A stretch of 64,000 nucleotides of DNA from contig JAGTYA010000024.1 in NCBI GenBank assembly GCA_024291935.2, positions 5,580,001 to 5,644,000 on the forward strand. Direction: 5' to 3'. The position numbers and the translations under genes are program-made. The first letter of the stretch is position 1. Each line of letters begins with the position of its first letter. This document shows, in pieces, positions 41,105 through 52,335 of the stretch. Origin of the DNA: Okapia johnstoni (Eukaryota > Chordata > Mammalia > Artiodactyla > Giraffidae). Below the pieces are notes generated by a model that worked only from the letters and a program-made list of their open reading frames with translations, was not told where the DNA came from and did not search any database.

Positions 41105-41225
41105 ATCCCACACAGGAGGGGCTCAGAGAGGAGCAGACCTTCACCCAAAGTCTCCCAGCTGGAGAGAGGCAGACTCAGGATTCCAGTCCAGGACTGTGGG
41201 AGTCCAGAGCTCCAGCTCTTACCCA
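41105..41225 (-). mobile_element. MIR fragment, antisense
   Basis: 'gctcagagaggagcagacct', 'tcacccaaagtctcccagct' and 'gactcaggattccagtccag' fit antisense MIR. Confidence 0.65.
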
Positions 41226-41289
41226 GGAATCACACAGCCCCTCCCAGACTGTCAACCAGCCGGGAGAACTGTAGAGGTCACCCCACTGC

Positions 41290-41345
41290 AGCGCCACTGT
41301 CCTCATGGCCTCAGTTTTTCCATCTGTACAATGAGGCAGTTGGTG
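41290..41345 (+). mobile_element. MIR core fragment
   Basis: 'tcatggcctcagtttttcca' followed by tctgtacaatgaggcag is a MIR core only. Confidence 0.65.
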
Positions 41346-41355
41346 GAACTCCCTG

Positions 41356-41488
41356 GTTCCCAAGCCTGAATCCACAACAGAATCTCCTGGGGGCTTTTCA
41401 GCAATGCTAAGGCCTAGGCACCACCATAGGCTGGTGGAGTCAGAATTTCTGGGAATGGGGCCCATGTATCTAGATTTTTTTAAAAAAT
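41356..41488 (+). mobile_element. MER5A-like DNA transposon fragment
   Basis: 'acagaatctcctgggggctt', 'gcaatgctaaggcctaggca', 'agtcagaatttctgggaatg' and 'gggcccatgtatctagattt' follow the order of MER5A, a non-autonomous hAT-Charlie element. The terminal inverted repeats are not intact. Confidence 0.65.
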
Positions 41489-42150
41489 CCCACTGCTGAC
41501 AATCCTCATTGCTGGAGAGGATGCAAAGCAGCAGGAATTCTCACCCATTGCTGGTGTGAATATTAAATGGTACAGCCACTTTGGAAGACAGTTTGGCAGT
41601 TTCTAAAAAAGCTAAACATAGTCTTACCATATGATCCAACAACAATCACACTCCCAGGTATTCACTCAACTGATCTGAAAATTTGTGAACACACAAAACC
41701 TGCATGTGATTGCTTATAGCAGTTTTATTCATAATTGCCGAGAACTGACAGCAACCCGGATGTCCTGCTGTAGGTAAATGGATAAAGACACTGTGGTACA
41801 TCCAAACAATGGACTATGACTCAGTGATACAAAGGGATGAGCAACAAGCTACACAGAGACATGGATGAATCTTAAATGCCCATTGCTAAGGGGAAAGATG
41901 TCATTTGAAAATACTACATTTATGTGACATTCTGGAAAAGGAAAAATTACAGAGATAGTAAACAAATCAGTGATTGCAAGGAGTTTGGGGAACAGGAAAG
42001 ATTGAAGAGGTGAAGTATGGAAGATTTTTTCAGGATGATAAAGTTATTATGTGTAATACTATTGCAATATGATGGTGGATTAATGAATGATACCATGCAT
42101 TTGTCCAAATCCATAGAACTTACAGTAGAAAGGGAGAATGTATGCAGATT
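41489..42150 (+). mobile_element. L1 LINE 3' fragment (old L1)
   Basis: 'aatggtacagccactttgga', 'tgcttatagcagttttattc', 'gtaaatggataaagacactg', 'acatggatgaatcttaaatg' and 'tccatagaacttacagtaga' are the classic L1 ORF2 end and 3' region. Confidence 0.88.
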
Positions 42151-43095
42151 TTGAAAAATCCTGTAGGAGTTCTGGGATTCCAGGGTGGGATGCAGACAGT
42201 GACAAAAGAATCTAACTTTCTCACAAATGTATGAAATACCCTCACTGAGGCAGGTGAAGACAAAGGTGCTGGCTTCTGTAACTTTGAAAATGGGTGGAGT
42301 CTGGAAGACTAAAGGCACCAGGAACTGCATGTAAGCACCGTTTTCTAGTGGATAAAGTTGTTTGCTGTGGAATATGGGTTAACAGTTCTGAAATGACTAT
42401 ACATCTACACTGGGAACAAGTGTTCCTGCAGATGGCAGATGTTGGGAGCCATGTTTTCTCACTGCTGGGGTGGGAGGTTCCAGACAAAAAAGGGGAGAAA
42501 GCTAGAATGATCCATGTGGTAATAGATCAGAGTTGGAGACATCAATATGAATTCATGTTTAGCTGAATATAGACATAGAGATTTACATACAGAAATATTT
42601 ATACGTAAGGCCTATGCATGGGTTAGTGCAACAGAACTTTATTTCCTGTCTCAGCGAGCTGACAGAGCCGAGAGGCAATGACATCCCAGTCACAACAAGC
42701 AAATCTGATACCCACATCTTTAGTTTCTCAGACCATTCTGCAATAAAAGGAGCCAAGGCTCCTTGAAGAAAAAGCTGATTCTAGATCTAGGGCAGGAAAT
42801 ATATAAGATGAGCATGGCACCTTGTTTAATGCCAGAAAGTAAGAAAGTGCCAACAGCAACCAAACAAAAGAAAAACTCATAAAGACAGGTGACACTCAAA
42901 GGGACACAAGAGCCAGCTGGAAGAACTTCCAACGGCCAAAGCTGGAAGAATGAAAAACAGAACACATAAAGTAAGATCGGGTTATAACCCAAAAGATAAA
43001 ATAAATATGCATGAGTTCACACTGACATGAATGAACGAATACATACACATGTATACATATGAAAAAGATCTCACATGCAGAACTTTAAATAGTTT
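42151..43095 (+). mobile_element. probable L1M-type 3' untranslated region
   Basis: 'gacacaagagccagctggaa', 'aacttccaacggccaaagct', 'gggttataacccaaaagata' and 'aatatgcatgagttcacact' match old L1 3' untranslated sequence. 42260-42590 is less certain. Confidence 0.6.
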
Positions 43096-43104
43096 ATGTA
43101 TAGA

Positions 43105-44185
43105 ATCTGTGATGTCAACTGGCTCATTCCTGATACTGGTATCTTGTGTCTTCCCTTTCATGTTTCCTAATCAGTGTGACTAGAGGTTTATCAATTTTAT
43201 TGATATTCTCAGAGAACCAGCTTTGGTTTCATTGATGCTCTCTATTGCTTTTCTCTACTGATTTCTGCTCATAATTGTTTCCTCTCTGTTACACTGAATT
43301 TAATTTGTTCCTCTATTTATAATTTCTTCAAGTGGAAGCTGAGGTCACTGATTTGCAACATCTCTTCTCTCCTAATGCAGGCATTTAGTACTATAAATTT
43401 CCCCTAAGAACTGCTTCAGCAGCATCCCACAAATTTTGATATGTTGTGTTTTCATTTTCTTTCTGAGAAAAATGCTGTCTGGTTCCTCTTTTGGTTGATT
43501 CTTTTACACATGAGTTATTTAGAAGTGTGCTATTTTTTAGTTTCAAAATATTTGGAGATTTTTCAGAGATCTTTCTGTTACTCAAAGAGCACTTTCTCTT
43601 AAATTACTGATTTCTCATTTATTTCTGTTGTGGTCCGAGAACTTACTCTGTAGAACCTGAACCCTTTGAATGTACTGAGACTTGTTTTATGACTCAGAAT
43701 ATGGTCTATCTGGGCGTATTTCGATATACTCTTGAAAAGAATGTGTGTTCTGCTGTTGCAGAGTGGAGTGTTCTATAAATGTCACTTAGATCAAGTTGGT
43801 TGATAGTGTTGATCAAATTCTCTATATCCTTTATGACTTTCTGTCTACTTGCTCTATCAATTATTGAGTAAGGGATATTGAAATTTCTGACTATCATTGT
43901 GGATCTGTCTATTTCTTCTTGCAGTTGTATAATTTTTCTGTTTTATGTATTTTGAAGCATTGTTATTAGGTACATAAACATTGTTAGGTCTGCTTGATGA
44001 ATTCACAATATCATCGCCTTTATCTCTGGTAATATTGTTTTCTCTATAACCCACTTTGTCTGATATTACTATAGCCACTCCAGCTTTCTTTGCCAGTCAC
44101 TGTGGATTTTACATTATTGGGTGCTGGATATTTTTGTTTTGTTATAAATATTCTTGAGCTTTATTCTGTAATGTAACATTAAGTC
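43105..44185 (-). mobile_element. L1 LINE ORF2 fragment, antisense
   Basis: 'gtttatcaattttattgata', 'gaaccagctttggtttcatt', 'gtggtccgagaacttactct' and 'tatagccactccagctttct' are antisense ORF2 landmarks. The orientation is opposite to the L1 3' end just to the left, so these are separate insertions. Confidence 0.88.
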
Positions 44186-44600
44186 ACTTGGAGACAGTGT
44201 GGTTCTTCAGAATCTTCCTTAGGATGTCTTAGGTGGGACCACAGTAGCTCTCAGTCTAAGACTAAAGGTTCTCACACCTGAAGCAAGACCCTTCCATGTC
44301 CTCTCCAGAGTCTTCTCTCTGTCCCTTTCCTTTCTCTTCTCAGGCACTGTGTCCTGCGAATTCCAGCCACCTTGGTCTTCTTCAATGCTGGGACCTTCCT
44401 GGGCTCCACCTCGGTTCTTCCTCCTTGCCCATCACCAAGAAACTCTCAGGGCTGGAAACCAGGGCAAATTAGGGCTCACTTCATCTGTTTCTCACCTCTG
44501 TTTCACTGCCTGACATCCTGCATCTTAAGCCTTTGTTTCATAAATTTTGTGGGTTTCTGTCACTCCAGGTTGGGAAGGTCACTCCATCTTGCCTGAAAGA
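44186..44600 (-). mobile_element. possible further antisense old L1 sequence
   Basis: 'aagtcacttggagacagtgt' and 'ttaggtgggaccacagtagc' resemble old L1 sequence upstream of ORF2. The rest has no landmark. Confidence 0.35.
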
Positions 44601-44639
44601 GAAAATCTGTGCAGCTGGGGTTGAGAACCACTGAGCTAC

Positions 44640-44745
44640 ACCCATCATCTCATTGTTAATATGGGGAAACTGAGGCTGGGAGTTATAGTACTTGTCCAAG
44701 GTCACATCGTAGATCAGAGGGTCTGGAACCTGCATCCCTCATGTA
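44640..44745 (-). mobile_element. MIR SINE, antisense
   Basis: 'catctcattgttaatatggg', 'gaaactgaggctgggagtta' and 'ttgtccaaggtcacatcgta' give antisense MIR. Confidence 0.75.
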
Positions 44746-45561
44746 TGGGATTCTCCTGAGAAACCCAAGGTGATTTCTCATGGGGACAGTCCTCATAGAG
44801 TGATGAGGAAATAGGAGTTGCCCACAGTACACCTCTGCCGCAGCGTGGAGTGAGGGCTGGTGATGGAGGCGGTTTTCCCTCTGCATCTCTGAGTCCTCCG
44901 TGTTTCCCTTCCCGCCTTCCTGCTTCCTCAGTGCAGCCCAGCCCAAGGCTGCATCGCCTCCACCTCCAGCATCTGGCAAAGCCACCACCCTGCCCAGCTG
45001 CTCAGCCCCATGTCTAGGGCCGTGGCCCAAAACAGGGTGACAGAATTATAACCAAAAAGGAGAATGAGAAGCGGATGATGCTCACAGAAAAGAAGCCAGG
45101 GAAGAGCCAAGCCAGCTGCTCTGGAAGCTGTTTCAGGGCCAAGCACATCATGATGTTCTCGCATGCTTCAGTTATAAAAAAATTCTACATCTAGATCCAG
45201 ATACATAAAATTAATTCCTTTTCTCACCTTTCCTTTCCATCCCTGAGTATCTGGTACATTTTTCTGCTTCTATAGCAGCCTCCAGATGCTGGGAAAACAA
45301 GAACTTTTCAAACTATGGCTAGAAAATAAGTGTTGGAGAGGCAGCCATGGTACCCTCTGGTGAGAGGCCACGGCCAGAGGCTCTCACGGTGCAGAGAGAA
45401 GCCTTGCTCCTGCCCGCCTGGCCCAGGGGCCTCAGAGCTCAGAGCTCACTGATTTTGCCTCTGAATTTGCCCCTCCTTGGGGTTTCCCATCCCAGAAAAG
45501 CTGTCTGAAGCCTCCTCTCCTTCATCGCTCCTCCAAAGTTCAGTTAAGTCACTCCTGTCCC
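44746..45561. other. unique sequence, nothing recognised
   Basis: Minus frames 44683-45030 and 44928-45164 have no recognisable domain. No repeat or exon was recognised. Confidence 0.45.
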
Positions 45562-45740
45562 CATTCATTCACCAAATGTACCAAGACCCACGATGTGCCC
45601 ATGCGCACCTGGGACACAGCTGTGAGAAAGCCAGTCTCATCCCTGCCTTGTTTTACCTCTGGGTCATGGTCTAGCAGGGAACTTGGGAACAGGTGGCGAA
45701 GGTGATGAAGCACAGCTGTGCTGAAGGCTGTGCTCGGTGC
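45562..45740 (-). mobile_element. L2 3'-region fragment, antisense
   Basis: 'ccattcattcaccaaatgta', 'acctgggacacagctgtgag' and 'ggtgatgaagcacagctgtg' follow antisense L2 order. Confidence 0.65.
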
Positions 45741-46664
45741 CTGGAGCTGCAGAGTAGACAGGGGAGAGGAGACCCCCGGCAGAGGGGACAAAGGTGCTGG
45801 AGCCCCCGTGGTGGGGGAAGCTGGGGGAGTTTCTCTGCAGAGGGAAGCCCCCGGTTCCCAGCTCTGAGCAGCCGCATCAGCTTCACAGTCAGCCTGGGTC
45901 CTCCCAGCCCACGCTCACCTGACTGGACCCTGTGACCCCATTTCCAGTATTTAAAATACTGTAGTTAATTTGCAGCCCAAGGCTGGTGCCGCCCACAAGC
46001 AAGCTGTGCCCGCTGAAGCCCTTGTGCTTCCTCCCACTAACCCACCACCTCCAGGTCCCCCTGCTGACCTGCTCCTTCTCCCCTTTCCCAGCCACCTCTG
46101 TGCTCTGGAATACCCCTGCAGGGCCCCCCGCTCCTTTGGATGTTGAAGGCTTTCTGAGGGTCTGTAAGGATTATATTTGACACCCTGCCAAGAGGCCCCT
46201 GGCATTTTCTGGGCCACTTTGGGGACAGAATCCTGCATCAGCCTCCACCAGGAGGCCCAGGAAGGGGAGAAAATGTCAGCTGGTGAACCCCCAAGGACTG
46301 GGATGGGGACCCAAGAGGAGGACTTCCCATCCCATGAACCTCTATCCTCAGGCAGATGGGACTCTACCCACGCATCCTCTGCCCAGTCCACATGGCCTCC
46401 CTGGACCAGGACGATGTAACTAGATTGTGGTCAGAGCCCGGGAGCATGTTCTGGAAGCCCTGGTAGCAGCAAAAAGCTGGTGGAGGCGGTGGGAAGGGAA
46501 GGAAGGGAAGACACAGCAAAGGGGTTGTGGCTCCAGTCAAATCCATTTCCTCTCTGATGCTGCCTCTGGTCCTGAGTGTGGACAGGCGGTGACTCTGGGA
46601 AGACTTGGAGGAGGAGGACCGCCAGGAATCCAACTGCCCTGAGGGCATCTGATCATGCTGCTCA
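45741..46664. other. unique sequence, nothing recognised
   Basis: Frame 45951-46391 minus is opposed by plus frames across the same DNA. No domain recognised. Confidence 0.45.
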
Positions 46665-46800
46665 GAACATTACCAGCCACTGCATGCCAGGCCCTGGGCC
46701 AAGCCCCACCCTGGGCATCATCTCTAGGATTCTCTACAGCCTCTGGAGGAATACTGCTACTGATCCCACTTTAGAGATGAGGGGCCCAAGGCTTCTGCCT
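46665..46800 (-). mobile_element. MIR SINE, antisense
   Basis: 'cactgcatgccaggccctgg' and 'tgatcccactttagagatga' then 'ggggcccaaggc' fit antisense MIR. Confidence 0.6.
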
Positions 46801-47880
46801 ATCTCTGTTTGCGCCTTCCACACCTCTGGGATTGCCTGAAACCTCCAGATTGCAGGCTGGCACTCCCAGAGCCAGGCTGCAGCCTTTCTATCCTTGCTCA
46901 AATAGTGCCCTAGAAACGGTGACTATCCCATTTATAGAGGTCTGTGGAGGTGAGTGTCAGCATTGAAGGGGCACTGTGTCCTTCTGGGCCGGCTTTGCCA
47001 GCCCCAGGCAGCTCAGGGATGCTCAGAGAAGACTGCTGTGAGGACCGTGGCATGCAGGGAGGATCTATTGGCCTGGACAGTGTGGAGTCCCTGAGATCCT
47101 ACAGCCGGCCTGGAAACTGGCCTTATTGAGGGCCCAGGGGACCCCGTTACGGGATGAGGGAGGGACAAGCAAGGGGTTTTCTGGATCTGTTACCAGGACA
47201 TTAACCTCTGGATTCAGAAGTCACTGTGTCAATAAATTTAATTTCCACCATGTTTGTCATAAGGACTGGGAAGAGAAGCTACCTCTTTCCTGTGAACTGG
47301 GGACTGTAAGAAGAGTGGTCTGGAAGTTTCAGGGCCTCTGTGAGAAGAAGGGCACAGAAGAAAGCAGAGCCTAGAGATGAAGCCAGAGAAACCAGAGCTT
47401 GACGACATGGATTGGGCCCGTGGATCCAGCCCACCTGTGGGTATGCATGTCCTGCCTTGTATCAGCTCAGGTTCCTGGGCCCATCCCTTCCCAGGCACAG
47501 GCAGCCGTGGCTTCTATCCACAGCAGCAGTTTATCTTTGCCTGGGACCAGGGCTGGAAGGCTTCATCCCCCTTTCCCAGCAAGAAGTGGCTTTTGTTTCT
47601 GCCCCACCCACCTCCTCCAGGACTGTAGGTCTTTTCCTGGGCCCTGAGGGGTGAGAGGTGTTCCTGTCCCCCTGAAGTCGTTCCCGGCTTATGTTTCACA
47701 GGAGACAGGGGTCTGGGAAGCGGGACATCTTTCTCCTGGGCTCCATGAGAAACCATTGTGGGTGAATTGTGCACTCCCAAGCACCATGGGAAACCGCCAT
47801 GAATGAATGGCACTCCCCTTGTGTCTGGGGCTCCCAGGAATGCTCAGCTGGCAGTCCACATTCAGCCTCTGAGAGTTCAT
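46801..47880. other. unique sequence, nothing recognised
   Basis: 47377-47654 is open in three plus frames, a sign of stop-poor GC-rich DNA and not of coding. No repeat was recognised. Confidence 0.5.
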
Positions 47881-47898
47881 TAAAATGTTAGCTGTTTA

Positions 47899-48214
47899 CA
47901 GTGGAGACGCAGACATAGAGAACAGACTTATGGACAAGCGTAGGGGAGAAGAGAGAGAGGGTGAGATAAATGGATAGAGTAGCATGGATGCATATACACT
48001 AACACATGTAAATAGACAGCTAACGGGAATTTGCTGCATGACTCAGGGAACTCAAACTGGAGCTCTGTGATAACCTAGAGGGGTGGGAATGGGCAGGAGG
48101 TGGGAGGGAGATTCACGAGGGAGGGGACATATGTGCACCTATGGTTAATTCATGTTGATGTATGACAGAACAAACCAATATTGTAAACCAAATCAATCAA
48201 AAATAAATATTTTT
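47899..48214 (+). mobile_element. ruminant L1 3' end with 18-bp target duplication
   Basis: 'gctaacgggaatttgctgca', 'tgactcagggaactcaaact', 'acctagaggggtgggaatgg' and 'tggttaattcatgttgatgt' then an A/T tail. Direct repeats taaaatgttagctgttta (47881-47898) and taaaatgttagttgttta (48215-48232) differ at one base. Only the 3' untranslated end is present. Confidence 0.93.
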
Positions 48215-48232
48215 TAAAATGTTAGTTGTTTA

Positions 48233-48589
48233 TTTCATGCCTGCTTTCATGGCAGCCACCTCTCTCTCCAGAGTTCTGCCAAAGGTGCAAGGGTTTGTGT
48301 GTTCTGTCTCTCCTTGGTGGGTCTTGTCAATCTGTGCATTTGGACTCATGGGGTGCCTTGCAGCCCTGGGCTCCCAATGGGCTCAAGAAAAGTTGTGATT
48401 TTGTAGTTTATCTGGCTTTTTTTTTTTTCATATTCTGTCTTGTGTCTTTTCATATCTGAAGTAGAAGCAGAAATCCATGAGCCAACCAAATAAGTAAACA
48501 GAATGTTAGGAAGCCTGAGCAAAGGTTGGAAGCAGCATAATGAGGGAGCACAATTTTCCCTTTATAAAGGTCACTTCTGCAGTTCAGCC
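48233..48589. other. unique sequence, nothing recognised
   Basis: A T11-type run is near 48419. A palindromic cctttataaagg is near 48558. No exon was recognised. Confidence 0.45.
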
Positions 48590-48700
48590 TTCAACAAGTA
48601 TTTGTTGGGCATGAGTTATGCATAAGGTACTGATCAAGGCGCTAGATAAAGTGGAGGCTGCTGGGAGGCAATAATAAACTGATAAATGACTGATAAATAG
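48590..48700 (-). mobile_element. L2 3'-end fragment, antisense
   Basis: 'caacaagtatttgttgggca', 'aaggtactgatcaaggcgct' and 'caataataaactgataaatg' match antisense L2. Confidence 0.65.
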
Positions 48701-48755
48701 AGGCCCAGGGAGGGCCATGTAAGAGACCCAGATCACACAGCAATGACAGGGGTCT
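48701..48755 (-). mobile_element. MIR fragment, antisense
   Basis: 'gaggcccagggagggccatg' followed by gatcacacagcaatgacagg is an antisense MIR middle. Confidence 0.5.
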
Positions 48756-48944
48756 GGGAAGTGGGAGGGGGTTCAGACCGGTACCCAGAGTTGGATGAGA
48801 ACCCAGCTCCTCCAGCTCCTGGCTACCCAGTCACAGGCTGCCTTTCATCAGGAGGTTTGCTGGAAGCCCCCGAATCTAATTTGATTCTCACCCTGCTGGG
48901 AAACAGGGGCCACAGTCCAGGGCTCTGTGTTTCCAAAAGACAAT

Positions 48945-49440
48945 GAAATATAATTTCAGGCCCATGAAATTAGTAAAGACTAAATAAAAAGAGAAGAAAT
49001 CGATGCTGGTAAATGTGTGGTGAGCCAGGCACTCTCGGGCACTGCTGGAAGTCTCTTTGGAAGGCAATTAAGTAATAAAGATCTTGAGCCTTCAAAATGT
49101 CAGCACCCTGATACAGTGATAGCACCTCCAGGAATCGGTCCTTAGGAAGCGGTCAGGGATTTGAGCAAGGATTACGCTTTGAGATGTTTATTACAGCCCA
49201 AGGATAAAAGTGAAAACCGGTGATGCCCTGTTTATCCAGCCACAAAGGATGACAAAGTAAATGATGACACTTCTAGATAAGGGACTGTTACGAAGCTATT
49301 AACATCTTGCTTTTGAGGAACTTTTCAATGATGGGAGAAAACACTCATGATACCATGATGAATAAGAAATAAAGCTGAGTATATAGTAAGATCTCAAAAA
49401 CAAAAACTATATTGTATTGATATATTCAAATCTACAATAC
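48945..49440 (+). mobile_element. old L1 LINE 3' fragment
   Basis: 'gatgctggtaaatgtgtggt', 'ctttggaaggcaattaagta', 'agcacctccaggaatcggtc' and 'gagatgtttattacagccca' are diverged L1 ORF2-end landmarks, ending in an AT-rich region. Confidence 0.65.
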
Positions 49441-49464
49441 ATGCTTACAGAAAGGGGTAGGTAA

Positions 49465-49665
49465 TAATACTGATAATAACAATAAAAAGAAAAGCTTTTG
49501 AGTACTCTCTCTACACCATGTACTATGCTAAAGACTTTAACCCCCAAATGGACGTAAGTGGTAGAAAATGAAGCACAGAGAGGTTAAGTGCCATGTCCAA
49601 AGTCATAAAGCTGAGAGTCTGAGCTGTGAAATGAATTCTGGTCTGGAAGACGCCTGCCTTTACTG
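49465..49665 (-). mobile_element. MIR SINE, antisense, near full length
   Basis: 'taataacaataaaaagaaaa' (tail complement), 'ccatgtactatgctaaagac', 'gcacagagaggttaagtgcc' and 'aatgaattctggtctggaag' give antisense MIR. Confidence 0.8.
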
Positions 49666-50669
49666 AGTCCTGCTGGAGCTGAGAGGGCCAGGCACTGTCT
49701 TGGATCACTGCTCATCGCCCCAGGCTCCTGGAGAGTCCATGTGCTGTATCAGGAGACCATGGAGGCTCTGCTGACCGCCCTGATAATCTGAGGCCTAGAG
49801 CCTATCTTGACCATTTCCCAAGTTGGTCCAGGCCGCTGTTTTCTATTTGGCCACATCTGCCTGCCCTTCAACCCCCAGTCTTCCGAGTTACTCGGGGTGT
49901 TTCCCCGACGGGCCATACTGACAGCTGGGAGATGTGTGGAGATGGAGGACCTTGTGAAGATCCAAGGGCCCAGGCCTCCCCTGATTAGAGCTGCTCTCAC
50001 ATCCATCACCATCAGTGGAAGGTGAACACCAGGGCAGGGGGATCCCGGAACTGTCCCTCAAGGGCTCCTCAGGCAGGGAGGGGTGATGGTTTCCCCCCGA
50101 TTTGTTGAAAACTGTTTTCTTTAGTGCATCGGTTTCTGATGCCCCTGCACTGCCTGGGTTGCCTGCATCTCTCCCCACCGAGCCTGGGGCTTTCGGACGA
50201 TACATGGTTTGTCTTGGTCTGTCTGCTCACTCACATGTGGAGGGGAATCTCATGAGCCACCCCCACCCCAGACTTTATCCTCCCCTCCCCTGACTGTGTG
50301 GCCATCCCATCCACCTCTCGTTTGGATGGACCTAGATGTTCTGATCAGAAATGTGTTGCATCAGCCTGAGCAGGGAGAGAGGCTTCCTGGAAGTTGGAGG
50401 AGAGAAGGGAATAGACCCCCCCTGCCCAGCTCATCCTACCCTGCCCTGTCATCACCTCTACCGTCCACCCCTCCCTTCTGTGGGGACTTAGAACGGCAGC
50501 CATATAGTGGGGACATGCTGGTATGTTGGCCACTGGAATCAGGCTACCCAGACCTCTTTGCCAGCAGGATCTCAGATCCAGCCAGGCCCTCACTTCTTGC
50601 AATACTCAATCTGTACCACAGGGAGAGATGCAAGCAGAGAGGTTTGTAATTATCTGTGTACATGTGTGT
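49666..50669. other. unique sequence, nothing recognised
   Basis: Frames 50209-50649 plus and 50345-50602 minus overlap. No repeat or exon was recognised. Confidence 0.45.
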
Positions 50670-50835
50670 GCATTTTCCTTGACAAAGCATTTTCCTATCA
50701 TTCTTCACATCTCTGTGAGGCCATGGGAGCTATCAGCCCCATTTTATAGATGAGAAAACTGAGGTACAGAGAGACAAGTCATCTTCCATCCAGTTATCAT
50801 TTAGCTAATTCAGTAATGGACCCTGGACTCCAGCT
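50670..50835 (-). mobile_element. MIR SINE, antisense
   Basis: 'gccccattttatagatgaga', 'aaactgaggtacagagagac' and 'agtaatggaccctggactcc' give antisense MIR. Confidence 0.78.
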
Positions 50836-51404
50836 TGGGGGTGACTGATGCAAACTCACTGGTTGCCCTTGGTTACAGAATGAATCCTGAAGAAGCAGAA
50901 GCAACAGAGATGCACTTGGGGATGAGCTGCTTATTAGGGATCAACAACTTGGAAAAGAAGGGAAGGAAGCAGGGCTAGAAGGAAGGACAAGCCTGCCTGG
51001 GGGAGGGTGTGCAGATGACAGCTCTCAGGTGACACCATCCCCTACTCAGTGTCTGTTCCCACCCACGGAGGAGCTTTGGGCTGAGACACGCACAGGGTTC
51101 CACATGCGAGGAGCCCAAGGTGGCCCAACGTGACCCAATGTGGCCAACTTACCAGCTGGTCTCATGGAGGAATGGTGCCATCTCAGGGGCTCAGCAATGG
51201 CCTGTGCAACTGGTGGGTTGGTTTCCAGAAGGAGCAGTAGCTAGGTCCCCTTGGTAAGTGGAACCTAGGCCATTGTGCCCAATCACGGCCCTCATCTCCA
51301 TAGGCCAACGTGGGGTGGCCAATGGCTGGTGTCAACTGTTGGATCATTTTGTTTGCTTGGTCCTTTAATGCATCTTCTTTAGAGGAAGAGCATGTGATAC
51401 AAAG
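50836..51404. other. unique sequence, nothing recognised
   Basis: The local words 'ggcccaacgtgacccaatgt' (51122) suggest a small tandem duplication. No exon was recognised. Confidence 0.4.
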
Positions 51405-51620
51405 ACTTGAGCACTTATTGAGCATTTATTAAGTACCAGGTACTGACCTACAAGCTTTATATCTATTAGCTTATTCAGTAATAAGAACTCTCACAATACC
51501 CATTTTACAGGTGGGTAAACTGAGGCACAGAACAGGTCAAATAACTTTCCAAGTCTCTCAACTAGACAGTGGAAGAGCCAGGGTTCAAATGCGGGCATTT
51601 GGCTCCACAGCCAGGGCTTG
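51405..51620 (-). mobile_element. MIR SINE, antisense, near full length
   Basis: 'gagcacttattgagcattta', 'taccaggtactgacctacaa', 'cccattttacaggtgggtaa', 'actgaggcacagaacaggtc' and 'gccagggttcaaatgcgggc' give one of the most complete MIR copies here. Confidence 0.85.
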
Positions 51621-51879
51621 ACCCATGGTGTCATGTGGCTTCTTTGAACACCCAGACAGACCCTGGTCCTGTTCACTCCCCAAGCAGGTGTTTCAGCCCA
51701 AAGCTCTTCAGGGGATGGAAACAGACACTGGATGGGGGATGGTGTCACCCGAGAGCTGCCATCTGCACACCCTCCCCCATGCAGGCTCAGCCGGGCCCAC
51801 CACCCAGAGATGAGGTTACTACTGATCCTCTGCTTCCAGAGCACATCCTTTGTGGCTGGAGATGAAGGGTAGCTGTTCA

Positions 51880-52130
51880 AGATATATTCATTTAGCTTCG
51901 ACTATGTGCCAGACTCTGTGCTGGGAATTCATGAATGAACAAAAGCAGATTCTCCCCTATACTTCACGGTTTACAGTGAGGGTGAGGATCAAGTTTAAAA
52001 TAACACCTTTGATGGATCTCACAAGACAAAGGAGATGGAGCCAAGTGGGCTTGTGGTGGGAGCTCTGAACCAGCCAGGGGAGTCAGGGAGGGCTTCCAGG
52101 AGGAAGCAATGCTGGAGTGTAGTCAGAAGC
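51880..52130 (-). mobile_element. L2 3'-region fragment, antisense
   Basis: 'ttcgactatgtgccagactc', 'tgtgctgggaattcatgaat', 'agtcagggagggcttccagg' and 'aggaagcaatgctggagtgt' follow antisense L2 order. Confidence 0.7.
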
Positions 52131-52194
52131 CTGGAAATGTCCTCACACTGCTCAGAACTACATTGGGGAAGGGACTGGAATGACGGCTGAGTGT

Positions 52195-52335
52195 CTGGGC
52201 AAGATTACAGTTAAGATTCCCGGAATCCTAAAACCTTGTGATCGAACTCAATATTTTATAGTTGTAAGATTCCATTAAGTAAAGATTCTATGATTTGGGA
52301 ATTTACAATTCTGGAAATCAAGGATTATTTGGTTC
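52195..52335 (-). repeat. AGATTC/CTTAGAATC-type interspersed repeat
   Basis: 'gttaagattcccggaatcct', 'ttgtaagattccattaagta' and 'aagattctatgatttgggaa' resemble the loci at 26985 and 39885. It is strongly diverged. Confidence 0.4.

Noticed and set aside
43105..44185. Endogenous retrovirus or LTR
   Set aside because: The landmarks are L1 ORF2 antisense; no LTR pair, primer-binding site or gag/pol/env motif was seen anywhere in the window.
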